A DNA stretch of 64,000 nt from NCBI RefSeq assembly GCF_005144585.1, contig NZ_SSMQ01000004.1:186001-250000 (forward strand), in the 5' to 3' direction. Each line of letters opens with the position of its first letter. The first letter of the stretch is position 1. Made by a program: the position numbers and the translations under genes. Source of the stretch: Polyangium fumosum (GTDB lineage Bacteria; Myxococcota_A; Polyangia; Polyangiales; Polyangiaceae). Shown here piece after piece: positions 55,654 through 64,000 of the stretch. Below the pieces are notes generated by a model that was not told the origin of the DNA, made no database searches, and saw nothing but the letters and a program-made list of their open reading frames with translations.

Positions 55654-57145
55654 TCTCCGGGGCCTCCGAGGGCGCCACCTCGCAGGCCCCGATGCTGTGC
55701 CCCTTCTCCCGCCGCATGCGTGATTTCCCCATGAAATCCCGGTGGTCGTCCACCGGATCCGCCGTCGCGGCCCGCGCCGCCGGCGACGCGGGCAAGAGCG
55801 TGTAATCGCCCCGCGACGGATCCACGAAGAGGCGCGCGAGCGGCAGGGAGAGCGAATGCCCGTCCTTGCCGAGCTGCTTTCGCCAATCGGAGAGCGACCG
55901 CACCTGTTCCCCGATGGCCACCCGATCGAGGACATTTCCGTCGCTCTCCACGAGCTTCGCGTCCTTCTCCGTCACGAGCTCGAGCCCCGCGCGGCGGGCG
56001 TCGCGGTGGAACAGGATGTTGTTCCGCACCACGTTCGGCCCCGTGCTCAATCGGAGCTGCAGCGCGTTTCGCGCCCCCTCGGGCATCACCACCGTGTTGT
56101 GCACGATCGAGAGCCCCTTCGGACCGGCGCGCCCGTCCCCGTCTTCCTCCGCGTCCTGCTCCATTCCGTCGGCGTCGCCGAACGCCACGATGCCCGACGC
56201 TGCATTGTCGTAGAGCACGTTCCCCTGCACGATCGAGTCCTGCACGCCGTCGAGGTTGATCCCCGCGCCTTTCCGCTTCTTGTTGTTCGCGAGCGCGCCC
56301 CCGCCGTTGCCGAAGATCAGGTTCCGCTCGATCGCGGCGCCGGTCACGAGCCCGTCGGCCACGCCATCGTAAAAACTCTTGCCGTACTTGTCCGTCTCGG
56401 GCCGCTCGCGCATGTCGGCGTTGATCTGGACGCCGCAGCCGTCGTTTTCGCGCAGCACGTTCGCGCGGATCGCGGGCCTGTCGCCGCTGTTCGACAGATA
56501 GATCCCGTGCTCGCGTCGGCTCCGCCGGATCTCGTTGTTCTCGACCGTCATGTCGTCCACGAACGACGAAAAGATCCCCCACCGCCCGTTGTCGAGGAAC
56601 GTCCCGTTCCGGATCGTCACGTTCGTCCCGTAAAACACGGCCACCGCGGCGCGCGGCGCGCCGGACGACGAGAGCCCGTCGACGACGACGTGGTGGGATT
56701 TCCGAAGAATGATGTTGTCGCGACAAGCATTCTGGTTCTTGCAATTCGGGTCCGGGCGGACGACCGCGCGCCTGCCGACCGCGAAGATCGTGATGGGCCG
56801 GCCCGGCTCGCCTCGCAGCCCGTCCACGGTGAAGCGCGCGTATTCCCCGTCTTCCACGAGCAGCACGTCGCCCGGCGCCGTCGCGAGGGAAATGCCTCGC
56901 TGGATCTCCCGGCACGGATTGCGCTCCGAGCAATCGTTCGTGTCTTTCCCCGACGGCGACACACGGAATCGTCGCCCGCCCGGGGGCGGGGCCGGCCTCG
57001 TCTTCACGGGCCCGACGGACGCGAGGCTCTGCATTCGAGGCGGCCCGGACAGCGCCTCGGCCGACGTGCCGCGATCCTCGGGCGAAGCCGGGCGCGAGCA
57101 CGCAAGCAGCAAGACAAGCGGAGCGGCGCCCAAGAAAACCCGCAT
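55613..57145 (-). CDS. Right-handed beta-helix lipoprotein (pectate-lyase-like fold)
   Basis: The 510-residue product has a lipobox (VLLLACSR) with Cys16 from the ATG at 57143-57145, preceded by GGAGG at 7-8 nt; a GTG three codons earlier is possible. The core has the N-x-I/V and G-I-x-x-x repeated strands of parallel beta-helix proteins (VTIRNGTFLDNGRWGIF, MTVENNEI, IVQGNVLYDNAASGIVAFG, VVRNNILFH). The opening FRVSPSGKDTNDCSERNPCREIQ is common to such carbohydrate-binding or lyase proteins. No lyase active site can be named. Confidence 0.85.
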   Translation of the reverse strand: MRVFLGAAPLVLLLACSRPASPEDRGTSAEALSGPPRMQSLASVGPVKTRPAPPPGGRRFRVSPSGKDTNDCSERNPCREIQRGISLATAPGDVLLVEDGEYARFTVDGLRGEPGRPITIFAVGRRAVVRPDPNCKNQNACRDNIILRKSHHVVVDGLSSSGAPRAAVAVFYGTNVTIRNGTFLDNGRWGIFSSFVDDMTVENNEIRRSRREHGIYLSNSGDRPAIRANVLRENDGCGVQINADMRERPETDKYGKSFYDGVADGLVTGAAIERNLIFGNGGGALANNKKRKGAGINLDGVQDSIVQGNVLYDNAASGIVAFGDADGMEQDAEEDGDGRAGPKGLSIVHNTVVMPEGARNALQLRLSTGPNVVRNNILFHRDARRAGLELVTEKDAKLVESDGNVLDRVAIGEQVRSLSDWRKQLGKDGHSLSLPLARLFVDPSRGDYTLLPASPAARAATADPVDDHRDFMGKSRMRREKGHSIGACEVAPSEAPEIKASPVGPRAHQR

Positions 57146-57474
57146 GAACAGCACCTCCGCGTGAGTTCACGAAAGGTAGCGCCCGCATTCGACCCCGCCA
57201 CGGCGAATTGAGAGACTACACACATTCCTGGCCGCTCCGGACACGCGGGAGACCGCCCCGAGCGGGATGGGTTCGTCCCGAGCGGGGTTTGGGGGCGCAG
57301 CTCGGCTTGTCCCAGCGTGGCCCCACGCGTTGAATGCGTGGTCATGCTCACGTCGCCTGCCTGGACGAACTCCCCTCGGACCCCCTCGACCTGGGCCTTC
57401 GATGCGCCTAGACTCGCGCCGCCTCGTCAGAGGACGCGGCATCCAACCAATTCCAATTCTCCCTGGAGTCAGCC
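57146..57474. other. 329-bp intergenic region with two small inverted repeats
   Basis: The region holds an inverted repeat (57256-57267 with 57276-57287, two central mismatches) and a small hairpin CCACGC-N7-GCGTGG (57323-57341). It lies between divergent genes and should contain both promoters. I could not pick them out. No gene is supported. Confidence 0.5.
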
Positions 57475-57888
57475 GTGGCCACCGGACGAACGCGCGTTCA
57501 ATACGATTGCAACAAGTGCGTGGCATTTTGCTGCTCCATCTACGAGCGCGTCGAGGTGACGGCCCGGGACGTCAAGCGGCTCGCCTCCCATTTCGGCCTC
57601 ACCCGCGAGGCCGCCGAGAAGCGCTTCACGGTGCACCGCTTCGGCGGCCGCATCCTCCGCCGCAAGAAAGATCCTTTCTTCGGCAAGGCCTGCAAATTCC
57701 TCCACCCCGACACGCGCGGCTGCACCATCTACGAAGGCCGCCCGCAGGCCTGCCGCGAATACCCCGGCCAGAGCCGCTGCGGGTACCACGACGTCCTCCA
57801 ATTCGAACGCGAAATCCAGAACGACCCCACCATCGTCCCCATCGTCCGCCTCACCTTCAAAAAACAGCTCCGCGACGCGGCCCGCTGA
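57475..57888 (+). CDS. YkgJ-family Cys-cluster protein
   Basis: The 137-residue protein has the CNKCVAFCC motif (C-x2-C-x4-CC, near 12-20) and further Cys residues in ACKFL, GCTIY and ACREYPG, RCGYHD. This set of eight or so Cys ligands is known in the YkgJ family, which binds zinc or an iron-sulfur cluster. The start is GTG. It is monocistronic, and the role is unknown. Confidence 0.88.
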   Translation: MATGRTRVQYDCNKCVAFCCSIYERVEVTARDVKRLASHFGLTREAAEKRFTVHRFGGRILRRKKDPFFGKACKFLHPDTRGCTIYEGRPQACREYPGQSRCGYHDVLQFEREIQNDPTIVPIVRLTFKKQLRDAAR

Positions 57889-58085
57889 TCCAGCCGATCC
57901 CTTTGCCGCCTCGGCATGCGGGACCACGGCCTCCGCGTGAGGGCGGGCCCGGCCACGCCCACCTACACCACCGGCAGCATTTTTCACGGCAAGCGCCTTC
58001 CACCGGCATGACGCGGGGTGTCGATATGCCTTTGCGTGGCCCGGCCCTCTTGCATGTCTCGCCCGCCTTTTCGTAGGCTGGGCCA

Positions 58086-59930
58086 ATGGCGATCCTCGAT
58101 CTCTCCTTCGAGTCCGGCGAGCAGAGCCTCTCGGTGCGGCACTTCTCGGTGCACGAGGGCATCTCGACGCTCTTCAGCGCCAACGTCGTCGCGCGCTCGC
58201 CGAAGGAGGACATCGACCTCGAATCGCTCGTCGGCAAGGCCGGCGGCCTGCTCGCGATTGGCAACTTGAACGTGCCGCGCGGCTGGACCGGCGTCGTCAG
58301 CCACGCCGAGCAGATCGACGTCGAGCCGCCGACGGGCACCTCGCTCGGGCTCTCCACCTATCTCGTCCGGATCGTGCCCACGATGTGGCTGCTCACGCAG
58401 CGCAAGGGCAACCGCATCTTCCAGAAGATGTCGATCCCCGACATCGTGAAGAAGGTCCTCGGCGAGTACGGCATCGAGCCGAAGGAGAAGCTCACCGAGC
58501 CGCACCCCGTGCACGAGTACCGCGTCCAATACGGCGAGACCGATTTCGCCTTCGTGAGCCGCCTGCTCGAAGAAGAAGGCATCTCGTACTGGTTCGGCCA
58601 GGTCCTGAAGGGCAACAACGTCGCGAGCGAGCTCCACCTCGCCGACGCGCCCACGCGCGGCGAAGCGCGCAAGCCGATCCGCCACGCGGAGAACCCGAAC
58701 CAGCCGGGCAACAACGAGTGGATCTGCCGCGTCCACCTCGCGCACCAGGTCCGCCCCGGCGCCGCGATGATCCGCGACTACGACTTCGAAAAACCCAAGT
58801 TCCTCCTCCGCGGCGAGGCCGAGAAGGCCAAGAAGGAGGACTTCTACGAGCAATACGTCTACGAGCACGGCGCCTTCACCGACGACAAGGAGGGCAAGCG
58901 CCGCGCGGACATCCTGCTCGAAGCCGAGCGCCGCACGAAGCGCGTCGTGTCGTACGAGGCGAACGCCTTCGATCTCGCGCCGGGCATCATCTTCAGCATC
59001 GACAACCACCCGCGCGAGGACCTCGATCCCGGCAAGAAGCTGCTCGTCCTCGAAGCGATCCACGAAGGCACGCCCGACGGCGAGTGGACGCTCTCCGGCG
59101 AGGCCACGTTCATCGACGTGCCGCATCGCCCCGCGCAGCGCACGCCGCGCCCCAAGATCAACGGCCTGCAAAGCGCGTTCGTCGTCGGCCCGAAGGGCGA
59201 GGAGATCTACACCGACGAGTACGGCCGCGTGCGCGTGCAGTTCCACTGGGATCGCGACGGCAAGTACGACGAGACCGCGACCTGCTGGATCCGCGTGAGC
59301 CAGGGCTGGGCCGGCGCCGCGTACGGCATGATGACGATCCCGCGCATCGGCCAGGAGGTCCTCGTCGGCTTCTGGGAGGGCAACCCCGACGAACCCGTCA
59401 TCGTCGGCCGCCTCTACAACGGCAAGAACCGCGTCCCCTACAAACTGCCCGACGAGAAGACGAAGAGCACCTGGAAGACGAACAGCTCGCCGACGACGGG
59501 CGGCTTCAACGAGATCATGTTCGAGGACAAGGCGGGCAAGGAGCTCTTCTTCGTCCAGGCGCAGCGTGATCTCTCGAAGCTCGTCAAGCGCAACGAGACC
59601 GAACGCACCGGCGCGAACCGCACGATGGTCGTCGGGGCGAACCGATCGAGCGTCATCGGCGCCGTCGACACCACGCTCGTCGGATCGAAGTACACGCTCG
59701 TCATGGCCAAACCCAAGGATCTCAAGGTCGAGGCCATGGGCAGCCCCGACGTCGAGAAGCAGGAGACCATGATCGAGATGGTCGACGGCAAGATCACGCT
59801 GACGACGGGCAAGGCCACCATCGTGCTCGACGGAGCCACGATCACGCTCAAGGCCGACGGGGACATCAACCTCAAGGCCGGCGGCGAAGTCGTCATCCAC
59901 GGCGGCCCGTTCGTGAAGATCAACTGCTAG
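58086..59930 (+). CDS. vgrG: Type VI secretion spike protein VgrG (TssI)
   Basis: The 614-residue trimeric spike caps the Hcp tube. The gp27-like region covers about 1-350 with VQYGETDFAFVSRLLEEEGISYWF near 147-170. The gp5 OB-fold lies near 370-445 with RVRVQFHWDRDG, WIRVSQGWAG and GFWEGNPDEPVIVGRLYN. The C-terminal beta-prism (about 480-614) shows repeats such as GKITLTTGKATIVLDGATITLKADGDINLKAGG in pattern. There is no effector extension after the prism. It leads a rightward group with PAAR, DUF4123 and effector genes. Confidence 0.96.
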   Translation: MAILDLSFESGEQSLSVRHFSVHEGISTLFSANVVARSPKEDIDLESLVGKAGGLLAIGNLNVPRGWTGVVSHAEQIDVEPPTGTSLGLSTYLVRIVPTMWLLTQRKGNRIFQKMSIPDIVKKVLGEYGIEPKEKLTEPHPVHEYRVQYGETDFAFVSRLLEEEGISYWFGQVLKGNNVASELHLADAPTRGEARKPIRHAENPNQPGNNEWICRVHLAHQVRPGAAMIRDYDFEKPKFLLRGEAEKAKKEDFYEQYVYEHGAFTDDKEGKRRADILLEAERRTKRVVSYEANAFDLAPGIIFSIDNHPREDLDPGKKLLVLEAIHEGTPDGEWTLSGEATFIDVPHRPAQRTPRPKINGLQSAFVVGPKGEEIYTDEYGRVRVQFHWDRDGKYDETATCWIRVSQGWAGAAYGMMTIPRIGQEVLVGFWEGNPDEPVIVGRLYNGKNRVPYKLPDEKTKSTWKTNSSPTTGGFNEIMFEDKAGKELFFVQAQRDLSKLVKRNETERTGANRTMVVGANRSSVIGAVDTTLVGSKYTLVMAKPKDLKVEAMGSPDVEKQETMIEMVDGKITLTTGKATIVLDGATITLKADGDINLKAGGEVVIHGGPFVKINC

Positions 59931-59939
59931 GAGCTCGCC

Positions 59940-61229
59940 ATGCCGCAAGCCGCACGCAAAGGTGATCTGACGGTGCACGGCGGCGTGATCGCCGAAGGTT
60001 CGCCCGATGTCACCATCGGCGGGATGGCCGCCGCTCGCCTGCTCGACAAACACGTCTGCCCGCTGCACGGCCCTGGGCCCGTCACGCAGACCTCGCTTAC
60101 GGTCTACATCAACAAGGTCGGCGCTGCGCGCGTGGGCGACGCGTGCACCTGCATGATCCCCTCCACCGCCGTGGGCGGCGGCAGCGGGGACAAACCCGAC
60201 CAGGCGAAGTGGACCTTCAAAGCGGACGGCGCGTACGCGAAGGAGAACAAGTACGCGACCGACGGCGAGGACTACAGCGAGAAGTCGCTGCGCGACGCCT
60301 GGGACAAGGCGAACAACAAGGCCGGCGACAAGGCCATCGACCAGGTCGTGAACGGTCGCGATCCGAAGGACCAGGCGTGGAAGCCCAAGGTCGCGGTCGG
60401 CGCCAACAAGGAGCTCTGGAGCGCGAGCACGGTCCCGAAGGGCCCCGACGGCAAACCCGTCGACAACTACGCGCAGTTCTTCTCGGGCTCGACGAAGGGT
60501 TCGTACGGGGCAAACGCCGAGTTCGAAGGCGTTCGCAACATGAAGGCGAACGCCGGCGGCAAGGCCGAGGTCGAAGGCTCGCTCTTCGCGGCCTCGGGCA
60601 AGGCCGGCGACGCGAAGGGCTGGGGCGAGGTCTCCGGCGAAGCGAAGGTCCTCACGGCGAAGGCCGACGCCACCGCGGGCATCCAGGCCGAGGTCAAGGA
60701 CGGCAAGCTCGAGTCGTTTTACGGCGAGGCGGCCGCGGGCGCGGGCGCGTCCGTCGTCGAGGGCAAGGTCGCGGGCAAGAAGACCTTCACGATCCCGCTC
60801 GTGAACCTCGACGTCAGCATCGGCGGCGAGGCTTCGGGTGCGCTGCTCACGGCGGAGGCGCGCGCGAGCGCGTTCGCGGGTTACCGCGACGGCAAGCTCC
60901 GCATGGGGTTCGGCGCGAAGGTCGGCGCGCTGCTCGCGGGCCTCGGCTTCAAGTTCAACATCGAGATCGGCCCGGCCGAACAGAAGAAGGAGCCCCCGAA
61001 GGCGCCCGGCGTCCCCGGCGTCGCGGGCATCGATCCGATCGCGATCGGCTGCATGACCGTGCTCATCGGCGGTGTCCCGCCGCCGTACATCCCTGGCGCG
61101 CCTCCGCCCGATCAACCGCCGGGGGTCGTCGTCGACGCGGTCGGCATCCGCAACAAATCCCAGGCGCTGACGCTCAAGGCTGCGAAACGCGCGGCTGCGC
61201 CGTTCACGCCCATCAAGTGCGATTTCTGA
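59940..61229 (+). CDS. PAAR-domain protein with a long C-terminal extension
   Basis: The 429-residue protein begins with a PAAR-type domain (about 1-90: ARKGDLTVHGGVI, SPDVTIGGMAAARLLD, CPLHG, VYINKVGAARVGDACTC) that tips the VgrG spike. The rest (about 95-330) is a repetitive Gly/Ala/Lys-rich beta-like region. A second short PAAR-like motif (GCMTVLIGGVPPPYIPG) lies near 360-376. Whether the extension is an effector or a cargo-binding domain is not clear; no toxin motif is seen. It starts 9 bp after vgrG, with AGGAG overlapping the vgrG stop. Confidence 0.82.
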   Translation: MPQAARKGDLTVHGGVIAEGSPDVTIGGMAAARLLDKHVCPLHGPGPVTQTSLTVYINKVGAARVGDACTCMIPSTAVGGGSGDKPDQAKWTFKADGAYAKENKYATDGEDYSEKSLRDAWDKANNKAGDKAIDQVVNGRDPKDQAWKPKVAVGANKELWSASTVPKGPDGKPVDNYAQFFSGSTKGSYGANAEFEGVRNMKANAGGKAEVEGSLFAASGKAGDAKGWGEVSGEAKVLTAKADATAGIQAEVKDGKLESFYGEAAAGAGASVVEGKVAGKKTFTIPLVNLDVSIGGEASGALLTAEARASAFAGYRDGKLRMGFGAKVGALLAGLGFKFNIEIGPAEQKKEPPKAPGVPGVAGIDPIAIGCMTVLIGGVPPPYIPGAPPPDQPPGVVVDAVGIRNKSQALTLKAAKRAAAPFTPIKCDF

Positions 61230-61245
61230 GGGGGAGCGAGGCGCG

Positions 61246-62160
61246 ATGGACACCGGCATGAACGAGCACGAGTCCCTCCTCGTCACGACCGCGGCCTTCA
61301 CCGACGACATCGAGCGCCTCGCGCGCGCGGGCCGTCTGTTTGCCGCGGTCGACGCGGCGGACGCGCCGTTCGTCGCGGAAAAGGCGGCGCAAGCCGGCCC
61401 CCACGCTGCGGTCTGTCTCTACAAACCCAAGGACGCGAGCGAGTGGGCCGACGCCGCGCCGTACCTCTTCCAGGTGGATCTCTCGACCTGGAGCTGGCTG
61501 CGCGAGGGCCTCGCCGAAGATCCGAGCCTCTGCATCTTCGCGATCGCCGACACGAACCTCGAAGGCGTGCGGCGGCATTTCCGCCGCTACCTCCTGGTGC
61601 AGTCGCCGGCGGGCACGAAGATGAACTTCCGCTTCTACGATCCGCGCGTGCTCGTCACGTGGCTCGACTGCTGCACCCCGCCCGAGCTCGACGATTTCTA
61701 CGGCCCGGTGAGCGAGTACGGCATCCCCACGGAAGACGGCCTCGGCGCGCTCTTCTGGAAGCGCCGCGTCGAGGGCGCGCCGCGCAGGCGTGAGGATCTC
61801 CTCTACAAACTGCGGCCTGGGCAGATGCGCGCCTTCGCGAAGGCCTCGGAGGAGCGCTTCACGGATCGCACGGTGAACTTCCTCCAAGCGCAGTTTCCGG
61901 ACGCGCGGGAGGAGCCGAGGCCTTCGCTCAAGTACTTCGTCGCCGATCAGATCGATCGCGCGCGCACGCTGCACGGCTTCACGACGGAGCTCGAGCTCGT
62001 GACGTACGTGATCACGGCCTGGGCGCTCGGCGGGGATTTCGACACGGCGATGCCGGCCGTGGCGGAGACGCTCGCGGCCAAGCACCTCTCGTCCGGTGAC
62101 AAGGCCGCGTGGATCTCGGACTTCACGCGCAAGCTTCTTCGTACGCTCGAGGAGACCTGA
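61246..62160 (+). CDS. DUF4123 effector adaptor (Tap/Tec-like)
   Basis: The 304-residue protein matches DUF4123 adaptors that load an effector on VgrG. The N-terminal LFAAVDAADAPFV strand, the YLFQVD segment, and the FRFYDPRVLVTWLDCCTPPELDDFYGPV region near 127-154 are typical. The C-terminal half is helical. The gene is 16 bp after the PAAR gene and 3 bp before the effector gene, so the next gene is most likely its cargo. GAGG lies close before the first ATG; an ATG four codons later is possible. Confidence 0.88.
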   Translation: MDTGMNEHESLLVTTAAFTDDIERLARAGRLFAAVDAADAPFVAEKAAQAGPHAAVCLYKPKDASEWADAAPYLFQVDLSTWSWLREGLAEDPSLCIFAIADTNLEGVRRHFRRYLLVQSPAGTKMNFRFYDPRVLVTWLDCCTPPELDDFYGPVSEYGIPTEDGLGALFWKRRVEGAPRRREDLLYKLRPGQMRAFAKASEERFTDRTVNFLQAQFPDAREEPRPSLKYFVADQIDRARTLHGFTTELELVTYVITAWALGGDFDTAMPAVAETLAAKHLSSGDKAAWISDFTRKLLRTLEET

Positions 62161-62163
62161 GTC

Positions 62164-63555
62164 ATGCCTGGTGGCGGTCTATTGCAGAGAGCTTGGGGTG
62201 CGGCCTCGAACGCGGCCCAGAAGACGGCCGGCGCCATCACGGGTGGCGCCAAGATGGTCGGCGACGGGATCGTCAGCGGCGCGAAGGCCGCCGGCAACGC
62301 GGTCGTCACCGGCGCGAAGACTGTCGGAAACGCGGCCGTCACTGGCGCGAAGGCCGTCGGAAACGCGGCCGTCACCGGCGCGAAGGCCGTCGGCAATGCG
62401 GCGGTCGCGGTCAAGGACGGCGTCAAGGAAGGGGTCCGCGGCGCGACGCGGGCCGTGGCCGACGCCGGCTACAACGCGGTCGGCGCGGGCAAAGACGCGC
62501 TCGACTCCGGCGCCAAGCGCGTCAGCGACGCGTATGGGAAGGCCAAGGAGTATTTCACGGGCAAACCCCCTGCCCAGCCTTGCATTGCGTGCACCGGCAA
62601 GGACGTCGACCACGACGGCGCGATCTTCGGCTACGTGAACGGCAAATGCGTGCCGCTCACGCAGAAGGGCCAGGAGGTCACGCGGGCCGATATCGAAAAC
62701 GCGAAAAAGAGCGGCTACAACCCAAGTTCGCCGACGCATTCGGCCTACGACCCCGATCGGCCCGACGATCCGACGCGGAACACCTCGCAGGCGACGAAGG
62801 ATTGCTGCGCGAAATGCACCGAGGGCAAACCTCCGCGCACGATCTTCTACGTCAACGGCATCAATACCACGCGCACCACGCATTGCGAGACGCTGAAGCA
62901 GCTCGGCGACATGACGTGCGCCACGGTCGTCGGCGTGTACAACGCGACCGAGGGCTTTGCGAAGGACGCGCAGCAGACCTCGAAGGATCGGCGCCTCATC
63001 CGCGAGGCGGCGGCGGGCAAGAAGGACCTCACGACGGACGGCCGAAACCCCGCCGTGAATACGTTGAGCGACCTCGTCGTGGCCGAGCGTGAATCGGGCC
63101 GCCCCGTCGAGATCTTCGCGCACAGCCAGGGCGGCGCCGTCACGAGCCTCGCGCTCTACGACGCGAACAACACGCTGAAGGCGGGCTCGCCCTCGCCGAA
63201 CGCGGGCCTCGACGAGAACGTCAAGGTCACGAGCTTCGGCTCCGCGGCGCCGCAATGGGTCAGCGGGCCGAAGTACACGCATTACGTGCACGTGAACGAC
63301 GCGACGCCGATGGTGTTCGGCCTCGGCGACAACCCGCAGAACCACGCGAAGTACGCGGGCGGCGGCAACGTCGTCACGTTCTCGGGCGAGCGCGGCCAGG
63401 CGGCCGATTTCGAGACGAACGGCAAGAACCTCGACAAGCACTGGCTGCCGGGGATGACCGAATACCACGGCATCGACGACGATCTTTATTTCAAGGCCTA
63501 CCAGCAGCAGAACCGGAACACCGGCGACACCTGCGGCTGCGGCAAGAACAAGTAA
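62164..63555 (+). CDS. Predicted T6SS lipase-type effector with N-terminal Gly-Ala repeats
   Basis: The 463-residue protein has a Gly/Ala-rich N-terminus (about 10-115), with four 11-residue repeats (GAKAVGNAAVT type, 39-82) that look like a glycine-zipper membrane segment. A Cys-rich insert follows (CIAC, DCCAKC; near 140-220). The alpha/beta hydrolase domain starts near 226 (RTIFYVNGINTT). It has the nucleophile elbow AHSQGG with Ser321, Asp379 in HVNDATPM and a His near 426 or 435. The A-H-S-Q-G elbow lacks the first Gly of the G-x-S-x-G pattern. A phospholipase effector (Tle-like) is the best guess; the last residues have a CGCG motif. Confidence 0.75.
   Translation: MPGGGLLQRAWGAASNAAQKTAGAITGGAKMVGDGIVSGAKAAGNAVVTGAKTVGNAAVTGAKAVGNAAVTGAKAVGNAAVAVKDGVKEGVRGATRAVADAGYNAVGAGKDALDSGAKRVSDAYGKAKEYFTGKPPAQPCIACTGKDVDHDGAIFGYVNGKCVPLTQKGQEVTRADIENAKKSGYNPSSPTHSAYDPDRPDDPTRNTSQATKDCCAKCTEGKPPRTIFYVNGINTTRTTHCETLKQLGDMTCATVVGVYNATEGFAKDAQQTSKDRRLIREAAAGKKDLTTDGRNPAVNTLSDLVVAERESGRPVEIFAHSQGGAVTSLALYDANNTLKAGSPSPNAGLDENVKVTSFGSAAPQWVSGPKYTHYVHVNDATPMVFGLGDNPQNHAKYAGGGNVVTFSGERGQAADFETNGKNLDKHWLPGMTEYHGIDDDLYFKAYQQQNRNTGDTCGCGKNK
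62270..62410. repeat. 33-bp tandem repeats in the effector N-terminus
   Basis: Four copies of a 33-bp unit (GGCGCGAAGGCCGTCGGAAA then CGCGGCCGTCACC) encode the 11-residue Gly-Ala repeats. Copies are over 85 percent alike by eye, so copy number may vary. Confidence 0.85.
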
Positions 63556-63585
63556 GACGCCGAGGCGGAAGGCAAAGGGACGACG

Positions 63586-64000
63586 ATGGCGACGAACAGC
63601 GCGATGCCGCCGGGGCGGGACAGGGCCGAGGCCCTCATGCAGTTCTACGCGCGCAAGGAGAACCGCTACGACGCGGAGCTCGACGCGAACGGGGACATTT
63701 CGTTCGGCGAATTCGGCTTCCGGCACGAGCCTGAGAAGGACGCGCTCGTGGCGCGCGCCTTCGTGGCGAAGGCGTGGCGCGACGGCGCGCCCGAGGCGCA
63801 GATCGACGCGTTCATGAAGGTCGGCCGCGCGCTCAACGATCCGGCGATCGGCGGGCTCTTCGACCAGGGCGGAGGGTATTTCCACCTCGACCCGGACAAA
63901 CGCATCTATTTCCTGAAAAAAGACTTCCCGCTCGCCACGACGACGCGGGAGATGCTCGACGAGGGCGTGGAAAAACTCCGGGATCTCGCCGCCACGTGGA
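63586..64000 (+). CDS. Partial gene, candidate immunity or accessory protein of the lipase effector
   Basis: Only the first 138 residues are in the window; the frame is still open at the edge. The product has no signal peptide and starts MATNSAMPPGRDRAEALMQF, with an acidic calcium-loop-like DANGDISFGEFGF segment near 33-45 (an EF-hand-like look, not proven). It lies 30 bp after the effector stop. Its place after the effector is where an immunity gene would be, but a lipase immunity protein is usually exported. The role is unsure. Confidence 0.6.
   Translation, partial: MATNSAMPPGRDRAEALMQFYARKENRYDAELDANGDISFGEFGFRHEPEKDALVARAFVAKAWRDGAPEAQIDAFMKVGRALNDPAIGGLFDQGGGYFHLDPDKRIYFLKKDFPLATTTREMLDEGVEKLRDLAATW

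Noticed and set aside
53002-55935. A 977-codon minus-strand frame
   Set aside because: It is antisense to the TIG/NHL lipoprotein gene and shows no domain.
57984-61310. A 1,108-codon minus-strand frame
   Set aside because: It is antisense to vgrG and the PAAR gene; both plus-strand products have clear family motifs.

Overview
The window is very GC-rich. Nearly every long antisense frame stays open, and the proteins carry marks typical of predatory delta-proteobacteria (Myxococcota, most like the Polyangiales / Sorangium-Polyangium group). These marks include many lipoproteins with Gly-Ala-Gly spacers, Cys-rich tails, MYXO-CTERM-like C-termini, an FHA and Ser/Thr kinase repertoire, and a large surface proteome. 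The taxonomic call is inference from these features, not from a marker gene.

Layout. (1) Positions 1-17,853 hold most of a type VI secretion system (T6SS). A leftward block runs lytic transglycosylase - tssH/clpV - terminator - tssJ - tssK - tssL - tssM, with tssM cut by the window edge. A rightward gene pair encodes an FHA regulator and a PAP2-like envelope protein, and a second rightward block is tssE-tssF-tssG. The sheath genes (tssB, tssC), hcp and tssA are not in the window. (2) Positions 18,073-20,854 hold three lipoproteins of unknown function. (3) Positions 20,915-27,000 hold a zinc-ribbon/FHA protein, Lon protease, an FGE-like protein and methionyl-tRNA formyltransferase. (4) Positions 26,997-28,581 hold a two-gene module of an SMC/OLD-type ATPase plus a small Toprim-like protein, followed upstream by an intergenic stretch of palindromic TGCAAG repeats. 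(5) Positions 29,170-32,615 hold a deoC-aldehyde dehydrogenase operon, then an alpha/beta hydrolase, a lipoprotein, a transmembrane Ser/Thr kinase and a D-2-hydroxyacid dehydrogenase. (6) Positions 37,472-41,978 hold two polymorphic toxin genes, each followed by a tightly linked candidate immunity gene. The first toxin is a lipoprotein, as in the outer-membrane-exchange SitA toxins of myxobacteria. (7) Positions 42,479-57,888 hold large surface proteins (beta-propeller/kelch, TIG/NHL, beta-helix), a hemolysin-III family membrane protein and a Cys-cluster protein. (8) Positions 58,086-64,000 hold a T6SS spike and effector module: VgrG - long PAAR protein - DUF4123 adaptor - lipase-like effector - a partial gene that may be its immunity protein.

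How the parts fit. TssJLM form the membrane complex, TssEFGK the baseplate, TssH recycles the sheath, and the transglycosylase probably opens the cell wall for the apparatus. The FHA protein is a likely phospho-dependent assembly switch. The VgrG-PAAR-DUF4123 module about 40 kb away would load the lipase onto the spike. Together with the lipoprotein toxin and the ATPase-Toprim pair, the window is rich in contact-dependent competition and possible defence functions.

Non-coding DNA. At least five related nested-palindrome repeats lie in three intergenic regions (near 37.0-37.4, 42.05-42.2 and 46.72-47.1 kb), two of them as inverted pairs. A separate 28-nt palindromic repeat family lies at 28.76-29.01 kb, and two tandem hairpins with compensatory base changes lie at 48.12-48.19 kb. 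I saw no tRNA, rRNA or CRISPR array.
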